Shown here piece by piece: positions 1 to 6,928 of a stretch of DNA of 12,959 bases. The position numbers and the translations under genes were made by a program. This stretch comes from MGIIa-L3 sp11892u. Lineage in GTDB: Archaea > Thermoplasmatota > Poseidoniia > Poseidoniales > Poseidoniaceae. Location of the stretch: positions 1-12,959 of the forward strand of contig CBFHXB010000025.1 in assembly GCA_965659685.1 (NCBI GenBank), given 5' to 3'. A model generated the notes under the pieces. The model worked only from the letters and a program-made list of their open reading frames with translations. It was not told the DNA's origin and searched no databases. How positions within the stretch are numbered: position 1 is the first letter of the stretch; each line of letters opens with the position of its first letter.

Positions 1-102
1 AGCGATCCGAATCACGCTCGCCCGCCGTTGGCAGAAGCTTTGCAATTGAATGGTCACGTTGTTCACACCCCAGAGAACGGCGTACCTTATGTCATCGAAT
101 AG
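1..102 (+). CDS. C-terminal fragment of an unidentified protein (5' end outside the window)
   Basis: Reading from the first base, 33 sense codons run without interruption to a TAG at 100-102. The encoded tail contains PPLAEALQLNGHVVHTPENG and ends in VPYVIE. Amino-acid composition and third-position use look like real coding sequence. The next gene's promoter follows directly, as expected for the end of a gene. The fragment is too short to assign to a family, and no function is proposed. It could be chance open sequence, because only 99 bases are visible. Confidence 0.45.
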   Translation, partial: SDPNHARPPLAEALQLNGHVVHTPENGVPYVIE

Positions 103-111
103 GGCCTTCGT

Positions 112-127
112 GGGAAACGATGTTCCC
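112..127 (+). other. Small hairpin in the intergenic region 103-194
   Basis: GGGAA (112-116) pairs with TTCCC (123-127) around a six-base loop, ten bases after the stop of the upstream fragment. No T-rich tract follows, so it is at best a 3'-end structure of the upstream transcript. The rest of 103-194 holds only the promoter of the next gene; no RNA gene is seen. A five-pair stem can easily arise by chance. Confidence 0.2.
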
Positions 128-165
128 TCAAGCGCGCTTCCCTATGGTATGAGTATGCGGTAAGG

Positions 166-172
166 ATATATA
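166..172 (+). promoter_or_regulatory. TATA box for the five-gene membrane-protein operon
   Basis: ATATATA is preceded by the purine-rich GTAAGG, a plausible BRE. Its centre (169) lies 26 bases before the ATG at 195. Archaeal transcription starts about 25 bases downstream of the TATA centre, so the transcript should begin at or next to the start codon (leaderless). No Shine-Dalgarno precedes 195, which fits. This is the strongest promoter match in the window. Confidence 0.75.
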
Positions 173-194
173 CAGTAATTCACAACTGTCACGC

Positions 195-638
195 ATGGAA
201 CAAGCAATGAAATTCTTAAATCCGAAATGGTGGTTGATTGTGGTTGGCGGGTTAAACATCCTCGGTGGCCTGATGAACTTCTTCATGGGCGGAGATACGG
301 CAACCACCGCACTCGAGGCCCAGTACGGTGCGCTCTCAACTCGAGAACTTGAAATTGCAACCGGGTACGAAGAAGGCTGGGGCATTTTCTCGATCCCGTA
401 CGGCATTCTTGCCATCGCCTCAGGGTTGGTGTTGAACAGCGACGGCCGTGCCAAGATGGCCATGGTGGCGGGACTGAGCTTCATTGCAACGTTCATCACC
501 TTGCTGTTGGTGTCCAACTCCAACGGTTACGAAGTTCCAATGGCCCAGTTCATTCCACTCTTCGTGGCGCTGTTGGGCCTGACTGCATCAGGCTACTTGC
601 ACATGAACGGAGACGCTTCCGGGGGAGAGGGCGTTTGA
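195..638 (+). CDS. Small four-helix membrane protein, paralogue 1 (unknown function)
   Basis: This 147-residue protein has four predicted membrane helices at about residues 11-31, 60-80, 87-107 and 115-135, with short loops and an acidic, glycine-rich tail. The motif FLNPKWWL (7-14) recurs in the third gene of the cluster. The last helix ends LLGLTASGYLHMNG, matching LLGVSGFLHLDG of that gene, so the two are tandem paralogues. The ATG at 195 is favoured over the in-frame ATG at 207 because the TATA box sits exactly 26 bases before it. No catalytic residues or known family were recognised. It is the first gene of a five-gene operon, one base before the next start. A small integral membrane role is likely; anything further would be guesswork. 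Confidence 0.85.
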   Translation: MEQAMKFLNPKWWLIVVGGLNILGGLMNFFMGGDTATTALEAQYGALSTRELEIATGYEEGWGIFSIPYGILAIASGLVLNSDGRAKMAMVAGLSFIATFITLLLVSNSNGYEVPMAQFIPLFVALLGLTASGYLHMNGDASGGEGV

Positions 639-639
639 A

Positions 640-1020
640 ATGGACGCTTCCTCAATCCTGAACACCAAGGTTTGGTTGTTGATTATCGCCGTCATGCACA
701 TGGTGATGGGCGTCGGAGGCTCCTACGCCCAGTTCGGTGCCGATCAACTCGCTTTGATTGGTTTTTTTGCAACTGTGGGCACTTACCTCTTCTACGCAGG
801 TCTGATGACAGAAGGGCAAGAACAAGCCCGACTCGCCGCTGTCCTGTGCGGACCAGTGTTTGTTTGGTTCGTGATTTCTGCTGCCATGGGTTTGGAGATG
901 GCCAATGAGCCCGCCGCCCCTTTTCCTCAAGCGATTATTCCAATGATCCTCTGGGGCATGCCTGCCCTTTGTGGCGTGATGGGATGGAACATGGATGAAT
1001 CGACACCTACGGAGGCCTGA
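640..1020 (+). CDS. Small four-helix membrane protein, paralogue 2 (unknown function)
   Basis: This 126-residue protein has four predicted helices at about 11-30, 36-56, 65-85 and 97-115. Its N-terminus, MDASSILNTKVWLL, matches MDAKTILNPKWWLI of the next gene, so it belongs to the same paralogous set but is more diverged and lacks the long first loop. GGAGAGG (624-630) gives a Shine-Dalgarno nine bases before the ATG. The upstream stop is separated by a single base (TGAAATG), indicating co-translation. Product and partner are unknown. Confidence 0.82.
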   Translation: MDASSILNTKVWLLIIAVMHMVMGVGGSYAQFGADQLALIGFFATVGTYLFYAGLMTEGQEQARLAAVLCGPVFVWFVISAAMGLEMANEPAAPFPQAIIPMILWGMPALCGVMGWNMDESTPTEA

Positions 1021-1022
1021 GC

Positions 1023-1454
1023 ATGGACGCCAAAACCATCCTCAACCCAAAGTGGTGGCTGATCGCCTTTGGCGCCCTGTTTCTCTTGGCGGGTGCGGGG
1101 AACTACTTCACTGCTGAAAGTTCTGCTGACACGGCCTACCCTGGTGATTTCACGGAACGCGACGTGTTCTACGAGCAAACCTTCGGCCTCTTCACCATGG
1201 TCGCGGCCACCCTTGCTCTTGTCACTGGCTTGACGGTCACAGGACGGCCATTGTCGGTCTTGGCCATGACGTCTTCCGGGGTGATGCTCGCCTTTTTGCT
1301 GCTTCATTACATGGCCGGTGAGAACGTCAACTACGGGTACAACGATCCTGTCATCTTGGGCGTTGTGATGTCTTTGGTGGCCTTGCTGGGCGTCTCAGGC
1401 TTCCTTCACCTCGACGGTGGCACCGAAACCCCCGAAGACAGTTCCGGGGGCTGA
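1023..1454 (+). CDS. Small four-helix membrane protein, paralogue 3 (unknown function)
   Basis: This 143-residue protein has helices at about 11-28, 53-72, 76-97 and 109-129, and an acidic Ser/Gly-rich tail. It aligns along its whole length with the first gene of the cluster: ILNPKWWLIAFGALFLLAG at the start, an E(x)3-4(F/W)G(L/I)F motif opening helix 2, and VALLGVSGFLHLDGG at the end. GGAGG (1011-1015) lies seven bases before the ATG and overlaps the end of the preceding gene, so it is translated as an internal operon gene. No function is recognised. Confidence 0.85.
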   Translation: MDAKTILNPKWWLIAFGALFLLAGAGNYFTAESSADTAYPGDFTERDVFYEQTFGLFTMVAATLALVTGLTVTGRPLSVLAMTSSGVMLAFLLLHYMAGENVNYGYNDPVILGVVMSLVALLGVSGFLHLDGGTETPEDSSGG

Positions 1455-1484
1455 ATCCTGACCGCCCTTGACATCGTTCGGGAC

Positions 1485-1826
1485 ATGCGCACGGCCGCCA
1501 TCGCAAATGGCATCATCGTCGCCTTTCACGTGTACGTGGCCTTGGCTTTGGAGGGCCTCTGGTTCCTCGTTCCGGTCGTCATCATTGGTGCGCTCGTCTT
1601 CGGGGCATATTCCACCAGAGGGCGATTGGGAGCAGGTCTCCTGGCCGTACCTCAGGCCGCCTACCTCCTGTTGGTGCCAGAGTTGATCGCCGCCCTCTCG
1701 AGTGAAAACACACCCGGGACCATGGAGTACCTTCTGATCCCATTTTGGTTCCTGACCATGATCGTGAACTTCTTTGTCATCCACGCAGAGTGGACCAGTG
1801 CATCACACCCGTCTTCAGAGGCGTGA
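1485..1826 (+). CDS. Small four-helix membrane protein, fourth gene of the cluster (unknown function)
   Basis: This 113-residue hydrophobic protein has four predicted helices at about 5-24, 26-42, 49-69 and 80-100, and a short polar tail. It lacks the ILNPKWW start of its three upstream neighbours and is either a distant relative or a separate family. The start is uncertain. ATG 1485 has no Shine-Dalgarno, and the frame is open back to the TGA at 1452. That allows a CTG start at 1458, giving LTALDIVRD before the methionine, which would restore the tight spacing of the operon. Its end lies three bases before the next gene. Confidence 0.75.
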   Translation: MRTAAIANGIIVAFHVYVALALEGLWFLVPVVIIGALVFGAYSTRGRLGAGLLAVPQAAYLLLVPELIAALSSENTPGTMEYLLIPFWFLTMIVNFFVIHAEWTSASHPSSEA

Positions 1827-1829
1827 TGG

Positions 1830-2207
1830 ATGAACCGCACGGTGTTGACCCTCCGCATTTGTGGATGGTCCAGCATTGGAATGGGACTCATCTTCTTCCT
1901 CATACCAGGATGGTATGCAGAGCTTGAGGGCGCGACCACTGAAAACATCGCATGGCTCCGCAACCTTGGTGCTGCTTTGGTGGCCGTCAATGGCGTTGGA
2001 GCCTTGTTGGCCGCAGAGGACCCTGAACGAGAACGTCGTCTGTACGACGTGGTCATGCTGGCTTCCGTGCTCGAAACCGTTGCCTTGGGCTGGTCCACGC
2101 TGATGTGGGAGTTTTCTGCCACGGAAGCCGTGTTCATCACTGGCCCTCTCGCACTGGCTGCCCTGGTCAGCATCGCTTTGGTGGCGTTCCGCCCAGCCAA
2201 AGGATGA
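1830..2207 (+). CDS. Small four-helix membrane protein, fifth gene of the cluster (unknown function)
   Basis: This 125-residue protein has helices at about 7-27, 44-62, 70-91 and 99-119. A polar loop, AAEDPERERR (61-70), separates helices 2 and 3. The arrangement (RICGWSSIGMGLIFFLIPGW, then WLRNLGAALVAVNG) resembles generic small four-helix families annotated only as DUFs; no specific one can be named. GAGG (1818-1821) gives a weak Shine-Dalgarno eight bases before the ATG. It closes the operon; the next gene has its own spacing and a possible promoter. Confidence 0.8.
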   Translation: MNRTVLTLRICGWSSIGMGLIFFLIPGWYAELEGATTENIAWLRNLGAALVAVNGVGALLAAEDPERERRLYDVVMLASVLETVALGWSTLMWEFSATEAVFITGPLALAALVSIALVAFRPAKG

Positions 2208-2226
2208 CCGGCCTCCTCAACACAAG

Positions 2227-2233
2227 TTCATAC
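2227..2233 (+). promoter_or_regulatory. Weak TATA-like element for the LON-domain gene
   Basis: TTCATAC is centred at 2230, 26 bases before the ATG at 2256, in the 48-base gap after the membrane-protein operon. The match to a TATA box is weak. The distance equals that of the other leaderless promoters in the window, and no Shine-Dalgarno is present. Confidence 0.35.
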
Positions 2234-2255
2234 CCTTGTCCGACGACAATGGGCC

Positions 2256-3002
2256 ATGGACGATGAGCGATCCCTCCCGCTCTTCGTCCTCCCCATGACC
2301 CTCATGCCAGGGGAGGTCACGCAACTTCGCGTGTTCGAACCCCGCTACAAGCAGATGCTCGACTCGTGCATCCTCGACGAACGCCCGTTTGGCCTGATCC
2401 TCAACGACCCTTTCCAACCCGTCCGTGGCTGGGACGGTCCGAGGACCACGGGCACCTTGGCGCACATCGAAGAGCACGAAGAAGCCGGGAGCAACCACAT
2501 GCTTGTCGTGCGTGGCGGACAGCGGTTCGACGTCATCGACGTCATCGAACCCGCGCTCCCGCCCTTTTCGGACCCGGCGGTGAGCGACCTGGTCGGGGAA
2601 GACGGATTCTTCCCAGGGCAGGAAGCGCTGTTGGCTCGCGCGGAAGAATTGGGAAGAGCCGACCTGCCGCTCCACATCAGCGCAAACGTTCGCTTACGAC
2701 CACAATTTGAGGCAGATGAAGCGATGATGCTCACGGTCCAAGCATTGCTTCGTAGCACCATGTCCGCCATCGCTGGTGCCATGGGCATTGACGAGGAGAC
2801 GGCCGGGCCCTGGGTCGAAGCCCGAACGGCAGACGTTGTCGCGGCGGGCCCAGACGGGGTTTTTCTGGCCGCGGCGATGGTGCTCCCCGACCTTGAGGCG
2901 CGGCAACAGGTCCTCTCGTCCGCTTCGATGCAAGAGGCGTTGGCCGAATTGGAACACGGCCTGCTCGACATTCGACGGGATCTCGGGCTCGAGGAAGAGT
3001 GA
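2256..3002 (+). CDS. Stand-alone LON substrate-binding-domain protein
   Basis: This 248-residue protein opens with the LON N-terminal (substrate-binding, PF02190) pattern: LPLFVLPMTLMPGE (7-20), then LRVFEPRYKQML (24-35) and FGLIL (45-49), followed by a G(T)LAHIEEHEE strand (66-75) and VVRGGQRFDVID (84-95). The C-terminal half (about 150-245) is helical and includes EARQQVLSSASMQEALAELE. There is no AAA+ ATPase or Ser-Lys protease domain, so it is not Lon itself. Single-domain LON proteins of about 200-250 residues are common and mostly uncharacterised; a role in recognising unfolded or tagged proteins is inference from the family. It is probably soluble, with no signal peptide or helix anchor. 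It converges on the MDR oxidoreductase with a two-base gap. Confidence 0.88.
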   Translation: MDDERSLPLFVLPMTLMPGEVTQLRVFEPRYKQMLDSCILDERPFGLILNDPFQPVRGWDGPRTTGTLAHIEEHEEAGSNHMLVVRGGQRFDVIDVIEPALPPFSDPAVSDLVGEDGFFPGQEALLARAEELGRADLPLHISANVRLRPQFEADEAMMLTVQALLRSTMSAIAGAMGIDEETAGPWVEARTADVVAAGPDGVFLAAAMVLPDLEARQQVLSSASMQEALAELEHGLLDIRRDLGLEEE

Positions 3003-3004
3003 CC

Positions 3005-4021
3005 CTACATCGAAAGCAGCACTTTTCCAATGTTCTTTCCATCGTGGAGACGGCGGTGGGCCGCCGCCGCTTCTTCCAGCGGGATGACAGAATCGATGAC
3101 AGGGTCGAGGTGGCCCTCCATCACGCCTTGCACCAACCGTTCCATCTGACCGATCAGCACCTCTTGTCGAGACCACGTTCCCATGTGAACGCCAAACAAG
3201 CCACGGTTCCTGGTCATCAATCGAATGGGGTCCACTTCGGCCCGTCGAAGCCAAGCAAGCGCAGTTCGAATGGGACGACGTTTGCCGTTTGGTGCGAAGG
3301 TGGAGAGGCCATAGGTGTAGACGCGACCGCCTTCGCGGCATGCTGACAGGCTACGGATGAGGTGGTCGCCACCGATCGGGTCCAACACATGGTCTGCGCC
3401 AGCGCCCCCTGTTCCTTCCAACACGATCTGGACGAAATCTTCCGTATGGCGGTCGATCGGTGTGCCTCCAAACGAGCGGATGACGTCGGCTTTTCCTGCA
3501 GAGGCCGTGGCCCAGACGTCCTTGACGCCCGCCCATCTGCACAACTGCAGCGCAGCGGTTCCAACACCACCACCTCCACCATGGATCAGCACCGTCTCGT
3601 CGGCCGTGAGGTGGCCGAGATGATGCAGCATGTGGTGTGCGGTCAGGTAGGTCACCGGCATGGCCGCGGCAGCCTCGAGGCTCATGCCTTCAGGAAGACG
3701 TACGACACGGGTCGCCTCACAGATGAGATGGCTCGTCTGGGCGCCGGTGCCCGGTACCGCGATGACAGGGTCGCCAACGGCCAATCCCTCAACCTCTGAA
3801 CCGACCTCAGCCACGGTCCCAGACGCCTCATACCCCGGCGTGTAAGGGTACGGCGGACGTGGCTTGTAGAGGCCAAGCCGCTGGAGCAGGTCAGCGAAAT
3901 TGATGCCAGCAAACTGGACATGGACGAGGACTTCGCTTGGCCCAAGCGCCTTCGGTTGGAAGGATTCGACGCGCATGGTTTCGGGCCCACCGGCCTTGGT
4001 CAGCACCAATCGCTTGCCCAT
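3005..4021 (-). CDS. Zinc-free MDR oxidoreductase, quinone reductase (Qor / VAT-1) type
   Basis: This 338-residue medium-chain dehydrogenase/reductase has full family length. The N-terminal GroES-like domain carries GINFADLLQRLGLY (39-52), typical of quinone oxidoreductase/VAT-1 members, and GYEASGTVAEVG (63-74). Zinc-dependent alcohol dehydrogenases have GHE at that last position, and the structural-zinc cysteines are also absent. The Rossmann domain has the nucleotide-binding GGGGGVGTAALQL (148-160). NADPH-dependent reduction of quinones or other alpha,beta-unsaturated carbonyls is the family activity; the actual substrate cannot be read from sequence. It is predicted to be cytosolic. It is divergent from glyA and convergent with the LON gene, so it is probably a single-gene unit. 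Confidence 0.9.
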   Translation of the reverse strand: MGKRLVLTKAGGPETMRVESFQPKALGPSEVLVHVQFAGINFADLLQRLGLYKPRPPYPYTPGYEASGTVAEVGSEVEGLAVGDPVIAVPGTGAQTSHLICEATRVVRLPEGMSLEAAAAMPVTYLTAHHMLHHLGHLTADETVLIHGGGGGVGTAALQLCRWAGVKDVWATASAGKADVIRSFGGTPIDRHTEDFVQIVLEGTGGAGADHVLDPIGGDHLIRSLSACREGGRVYTYGLSTFAPNGKRRPIRTALAWLRRAEVDPIRLMTRNRGLFGVHMGTWSRQEVLIGQMERLVQGVMEGHLDPVIDSVIPLEEAAAAHRRLHDGKNIGKVLLSM

Positions 4022-4043
4022 GATACCGGGTCCCGCTTCACGG

Positions 4044-4050
4044 TTTCAAG
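4044..4050 (-). promoter_or_regulatory. TATA-like element of the MDR oxidoreductase gene
   Basis: On the minus strand this reads CTTGAAA, centred at 4047, exactly 26 bases before the start codon at 4021. Nearly the same heptamer occurs at the same distance before glyA (CTTTGAA) and before the AlkB-family gene (CTTGAAT). No Shine-Dalgarno precedes the ATG. A leaderless transcript is inferred. Confidence 0.5.
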
Positions 4051-4085
4051 CCGCCGTTGAAGGAGCCATGAGCCGGTCAGAATGG

Positions 4086-4092
4086 CTTTGAA
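4086..4092 (+). promoter_or_regulatory. TATA-like element supporting a glyA start at 4115
   Basis: CTTTGAA is centred at 4089, 26 bases before the in-frame ATG at 4115. The corresponding position before the longer start (4082) is GC-rich (GCCGTTG). AAGGAG at 4060-4065 lies 16 bases from 4082, too far for a good Shine-Dalgarno. This element therefore favours 4115. Confidence 0.45.
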
Positions 4093-4114
4093 CGGGGGGC
4101 GAATTTACCCGATC

Positions 4115-5377
4115 ATGGACCACCCATCCCGCCAAACGGCCGGACGCGTACTCGATGCTGTGGCGCAGAGCGGAACGCACTACAGCTCAGGCTTCCCCAT
4201 GATCGCAAGCGAGAACGTGATCTCTCCAATGGTTCGGCGTGCCTGTGACAGCGATTTGCACGGCCGGTACGCAGAAGGTCTGCCAGGGAAGCGGTACTAC
4301 CAGGGCTGCGACGATTTCGACACCATCGAAACCATCGGGATTGATTTGGCGAAACAGGTGTTCAACGCCTCCTTTGCCAACATCCAACCCATCTCTGGAA
4401 CCGTGGCCAACATCGCCGCACTCAAGGCCTTGGTCAAACCAGGGGATCGCATTACGGCGGTTTCGACCGCGGATGGCGGTCACATCTCACACGCTCAAAT
4501 GGGCGCGGTTGGGCTGAGGGGATTGGACCTTCACACCTACCCGTGGGACGAAGACCGCATGGAGCCAGACCTTGATGCAGCAGCGGCCATGATTCGTGAG
4601 ACAAAACCCTCGCTCGCCTTGTTTGGGGCTTCAGTGTTCCTCTTTCCAACGCCTCTTGAGGAGTTGGCCTCGGCCGCGCACGAAGTCGGGGCACAGGTGA
4701 TGTACGACGGTGCGCACGTGCTCGGTCTGATCGCCGGTGGCGTTTTCCAAGATCCACTGCGCGAAGGCGCGGACGTGATGACCGGATCGTCGCACAAGAC
4801 CTTTCCCGGGCCCCAAGGCGGGTTCCTCCTTTCCAACACCGAAGACGAGAAGATGCAACGCCGGCTCAACAACGCGGTCTTCCCCGGAACCAACTCGTCC
4901 TACCATCTGCACCACGTGGCAGGCAAGGCGGTCGCGTTGGCCGAGTTTGAGGCCTATGGCGCCAGCTATGCCCAAGACACCGTCACGAACGCAAGGGCGT
5001 TGGCGGAAGCCCTGGCCGCAGAAGGCTTCGACGTGTTGGCCGAAGAACGCGGGTACACCGCCAGCCACCAAGTTTTGACGCGGCACGGCGAAACCGATTC
5101 TGGGGCCGGCCGAGCCGCTGCAGCCTTGCTCGAAGAAGCCGGAATCATCACCAACATGAACATGCTTCCAGGCGACACTCGCGCGCTTTCACCCTCGGGC
5201 CTTCGTCTCGGCGTGCAGGAACTCACCCGCCATGGCATGGGTCCGGATCAGATGCAAGACGTGGCCACGTGCTTCCGACGTGCGCTGATCGACGGCGTGG
5301 ACCCAGCGCAAGTGAAGACCGAGGTGGCGGCCATCCGAGAAGGTTTCACCGAGGTCCAGTACTGCTTCGAGGCCTGA
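4115..5377 (+). CDS. glyA: Serine hydroxymethyltransferase, archaeal type
   Basis: This PLP enzyme interconverts serine and glycine, passing the one-carbon unit to a folate- or pterin-type carrier. The 420-residue chain has family length. Visible motifs are ASENVISP (31-38), YAEGLPGKRYY (52-62), the PLP-contacting YDGAHVLG (197-204), the Schiff-base lysine in GSSHKTFPGPQGG (K228), and the carboxylate-binding arginine in PSGLRLG (R364). YYQGCDDFD and SSHKTFPGPQ replace the bacterial YYGGC and THKTLRGPRGG forms, resembling archaeal homologues. An in-frame ATG at 4082 would add 11 residues; 4115 was chosen because of the TATA-like box 26 bases before it. The gene is predicted to be cytosolic, monocistronic, divergent from the oxidoreductase, and ends six bases from the opposing repeat-protein gene. 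Confidence 0.95.
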   Translation: MDHPSRQTAGRVLDAVAQSGTHYSSGFPMIASENVISPMVRRACDSDLHGRYAEGLPGKRYYQGCDDFDTIETIGIDLAKQVFNASFANIQPISGTVANIAALKALVKPGDRITAVSTADGGHISHAQMGAVGLRGLDLHTYPWDEDRMEPDLDAAAAMIRETKPSLALFGASVFLFPTPLEELASAAHEVGAQVMYDGAHVLGLIAGGVFQDPLREGADVMTGSSHKTFPGPQGGFLLSNTEDEKMQRRLNNAVFPGTNSSYHLHHVAGKAVALAEFEAYGASYAQDTVTNARALAEALAAEGFDVLAEERGYTASHQVLTRHGETDSGAGRAAAALLEEAGIITNMNMLPGDTRALSPSGLRLGVQELTRHGMGPDQMQDVATCFRRALIDGVDPAQVKTEVAAIREGFTEVQYCFEA

Positions 5378-5383
5378 CATCGC

Positions 5384-6928
5384 TCACACAACGAGGACGT
5401 TGTCGGAATGCACCCGGAAGCCGGGGTTGATTCCGTCGCTCGGAAGCACGCTGCATTTCACAGCATCTCCAGGGGCCAAGGTCAGCGCCGAGGCATCCGA
5501 TCCGGCTGAGACGTTGTTGACGTACCATCGTACGGTGGACGCATCGGCATCACCTTGCGGATCCACGAAGTCGTACATGCAGGCGAGGGCGTCGTCCACG
5601 CCAGGCGATGCGGGCGTCACGGAGACGTTGGTCGCCACCGGCATGGCGCTCAAATTCGACCATTGAACGATGCCCTCCGCGCCCACGTACATCGCGAGGG
5701 CCGTCCCGCCGCCCGGTACGAGGTCCTGCATCGCATCGCTCCCGCCGCCAAAGGCCACCGTGGCACCGTTCCAGATGTTCAGGTGGGCTTCGGTGAAGAC
5801 GTCGCCAGCTTCAGGATCCCCGTACATGCTCATGTTGGCTCCGTTGAGCGCCCAGAGGTAAGCCATGGTCAGCAACCCCTCCTCGGTCCACACAAAACCG
5901 GTTGGGGCGACGTCCACAATGCCAGTGGCTCCGACATAGAGCACCAACGCCGTTCCACCACCGGGCAGCAGATCCTCCATGGAGTCGTTTCCACCACCAA
6001 AGGCCACCGTTGCACCGTTCCAGATGTTCAGGTGGGCTTCGGTGAAGACGTCGCCAGCCACAGGATCTCCGTACATGCTCATGTTGGCGCCGTTGAGCGC
6101 CCAGAGGTAGCTCATGGTTGCAATTCCAACCTCGGTCCAGATGTAGCCCGTGGGCTTGTCCACAACGATTCCCCCAGGTCCAAGGTACAACGCCATGGCA
6201 CTGCCTCCACCCGGGAGCAAATCTTCGAAGGAGTCGTTTCCACCACCAAAGGCCACCGTGGCCGAATTCCAAATGGCGAGATGGGTGGCGTTGAATTCAT
6301 CCCCTGGCGCAGGATCGTAATAGACGCTCATGTTCGAACCCATGGTGCTTCCAAGGTATGCCATGGTGGCGATGCCGCCTTCGGACCACACGTATCCGGA
6401 ATGGTTGCCGGTGTCCACGGCCACGCTCGCGAGGAAGTCTTCCAACCACGCTTGGTACTCAAGTTCCGAGTAATTCGGGTCCTCGCCATACTTGTCTGCA
6501 CACGCGACGTTGTCCGGATGGGACGGGTCATGGGTCGTCGAGTTCCTGTCCCCGTAGGTGTTGTGGACCATGATGCAATCGTGGAACTCCCGTGGCGTGC
6601 CGTCAAAATCGTCAGGTACGGCGGTGTACTCCCGTTGCCAATCGATCAACCCACCCCAAGCAGAGAAGACGAGAAGCGCGGCAAAAGCAGCAGGAATCAA
6701 CCACTTCGCTTGTTCGCCACCGATGAGGTACGTCAGCGAAGGAAGCTCCTCAATTTCACGGTACGACCGCTTCTTTTTGCGCCGTCGAGGGCGCCGCTTC
6801 CCGCCCTCCTTGCTCCTGCGCTTTGGAGCACGTCGTTTGACCGGCCTGCGGACGCGGGCAACACCTTCGCCAGAAACGTCCACGCCGTCCTGATGTTCCT
6901 GAACACCTTCACCGTCGTTTTCGGTCAT
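5384..6928 (-). CDS. Membrane-anchored surface protein with three 83-residue repeats and an Ig-like domain
   Basis: This protein has 514 residues. A very basic N-terminus (about 26-56, runs of Arg/Lys) precedes one membrane helix (about 76-97), so most of the chain should lie outside the cell. A linker with a Cys pair (C118, C143) leads to three tandem repeats starting near residues 178, 261 and 344. Each opens G(Y/F)(V/I)W(T/S)E and contains NxSxYxDP, the stretch (I)WN(G/S)ATVAFGGG(N/S)D, and L(V/L)PGGG. The C-terminal Ig-like domain (about 433-514) has a Cys pair (C450, C492) around DxxGDADASTVRWYVN. Several N-x-S/T sequons suit a glycosylated surface protein. ATG 6928 is preferred over GTG 6934: it forms ATGA with the upstream stop and has an excellent Shine-Dalgarno. 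No enzyme motif is recognised; binding or adhesion is inference. Confidence 0.88.
   Translation of the reverse strand: MTENDGEGVQEHQDGVDVSGEGVARVRRPVKRRAPKRRSKEGGKRRPRRRKKKRSYREIEELPSLTYLIGGEQAKWLIPAAFAALLVFSAWGGLIDWQREYTAVPDDFDGTPREFHDCIMVHNTYGDRNSTTHDPSHPDNVACADKYGEDPNYSELEYQAWLEDFLASVAVDTGNHSGYVWSEGGIATMAYLGSTMGSNMSVYYDPAPGDEFNATHLAIWNSATVAFGGGNDSFEDLLPGGGSAMALYLGPGGIVVDKPTGYIWTEVGIATMSYLWALNGANMSMYGDPVAGDVFTEAHLNIWNGATVAFGGGNDSMEDLLPGGGTALVLYVGATGIVDVAPTGFVWTEEGLLTMAYLWALNGANMSMYGDPEAGDVFTEAHLNIWNGATVAFGGGSDAMQDLVPGGGTALAMYVGAEGIVQWSNLSAMPVATNVSVTPASPGVDDALACMYDFVDPQGDADASTVRWYVNNVSAGSDASALTLAPGDAVKCSVLPSDGINPGFRVHSDNVLVV
5666..5899 (-). repeat. Repeat unit 3 of the surface protein
   Basis: This third unit encodes residues from G344 to about 421. 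It is shorter than 83 residues because it runs into the Ig-like domain. Over about 120 bases (5751-5873) it differs from unit 2 at only about nine positions by eye, including a 47-base identical run, and the register is 249 bases. Recent duplication or gene conversion is inferred. Confidence 0.8.
5900..6148 (-). repeat. Repeat unit 2 of the surface protein
   Basis: This complete 249-base (83-codon) unit encodes G261 to about T343. It is closest to unit 3 (shared YLWALNGANMSMYGDP and DVFTEAHLNIWNGATVAFGG). It also shares a 30-base identical run with unit 1, around the GGGNDS codons (5981-6010 versus 6230-6259). Confidence 0.8.
6149..6397 (-). repeat. Repeat unit 1 of the surface protein
   Basis: This first 249-base unit, encoding G178 to about T260, is the most diverged. 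It has YLGSTMGSNMSVYYDPAPGD where the others have YLWALNGANMSMYGDP, but keeps IWNSATVAFGGGNDS and LLPGGG. Period and frame match the other two units exactly. Confidence 0.75.

Noticed and set aside
103..194. Possible tRNA or small RNA in the first intergenic region
   Set aside because: Only a five-pair hairpin is visible. There is no cloverleaf, and the region is accounted for by a TATA box and flanks.
2345..3341. Overlapping minus-strand open frames opposite the LON gene (about 100-215 codons)
   Set aside because: They overlap the well-supported LON domain and the end of the MDR gene. Their composition is Ser/Arg/Pro-rich and typical of shadow frames.
4068..4091. Seven-codon micro-frame after AAGGAG (4060-4065), considered as a leader peptide for glyA
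   Set aside because: The spacing from AAGGAG to its ATG is only two bases, and the likely transcript start (about 4115) lies downstream of it.
5666..6397. The regular 249-base repeats considered as a CRISPR array or other non-coding repeat
   Set aside because: The period is a multiple of three, the repeats stay in frame, and differences fall within a coherent protein repeat. There are no short repeats with unique spacers.
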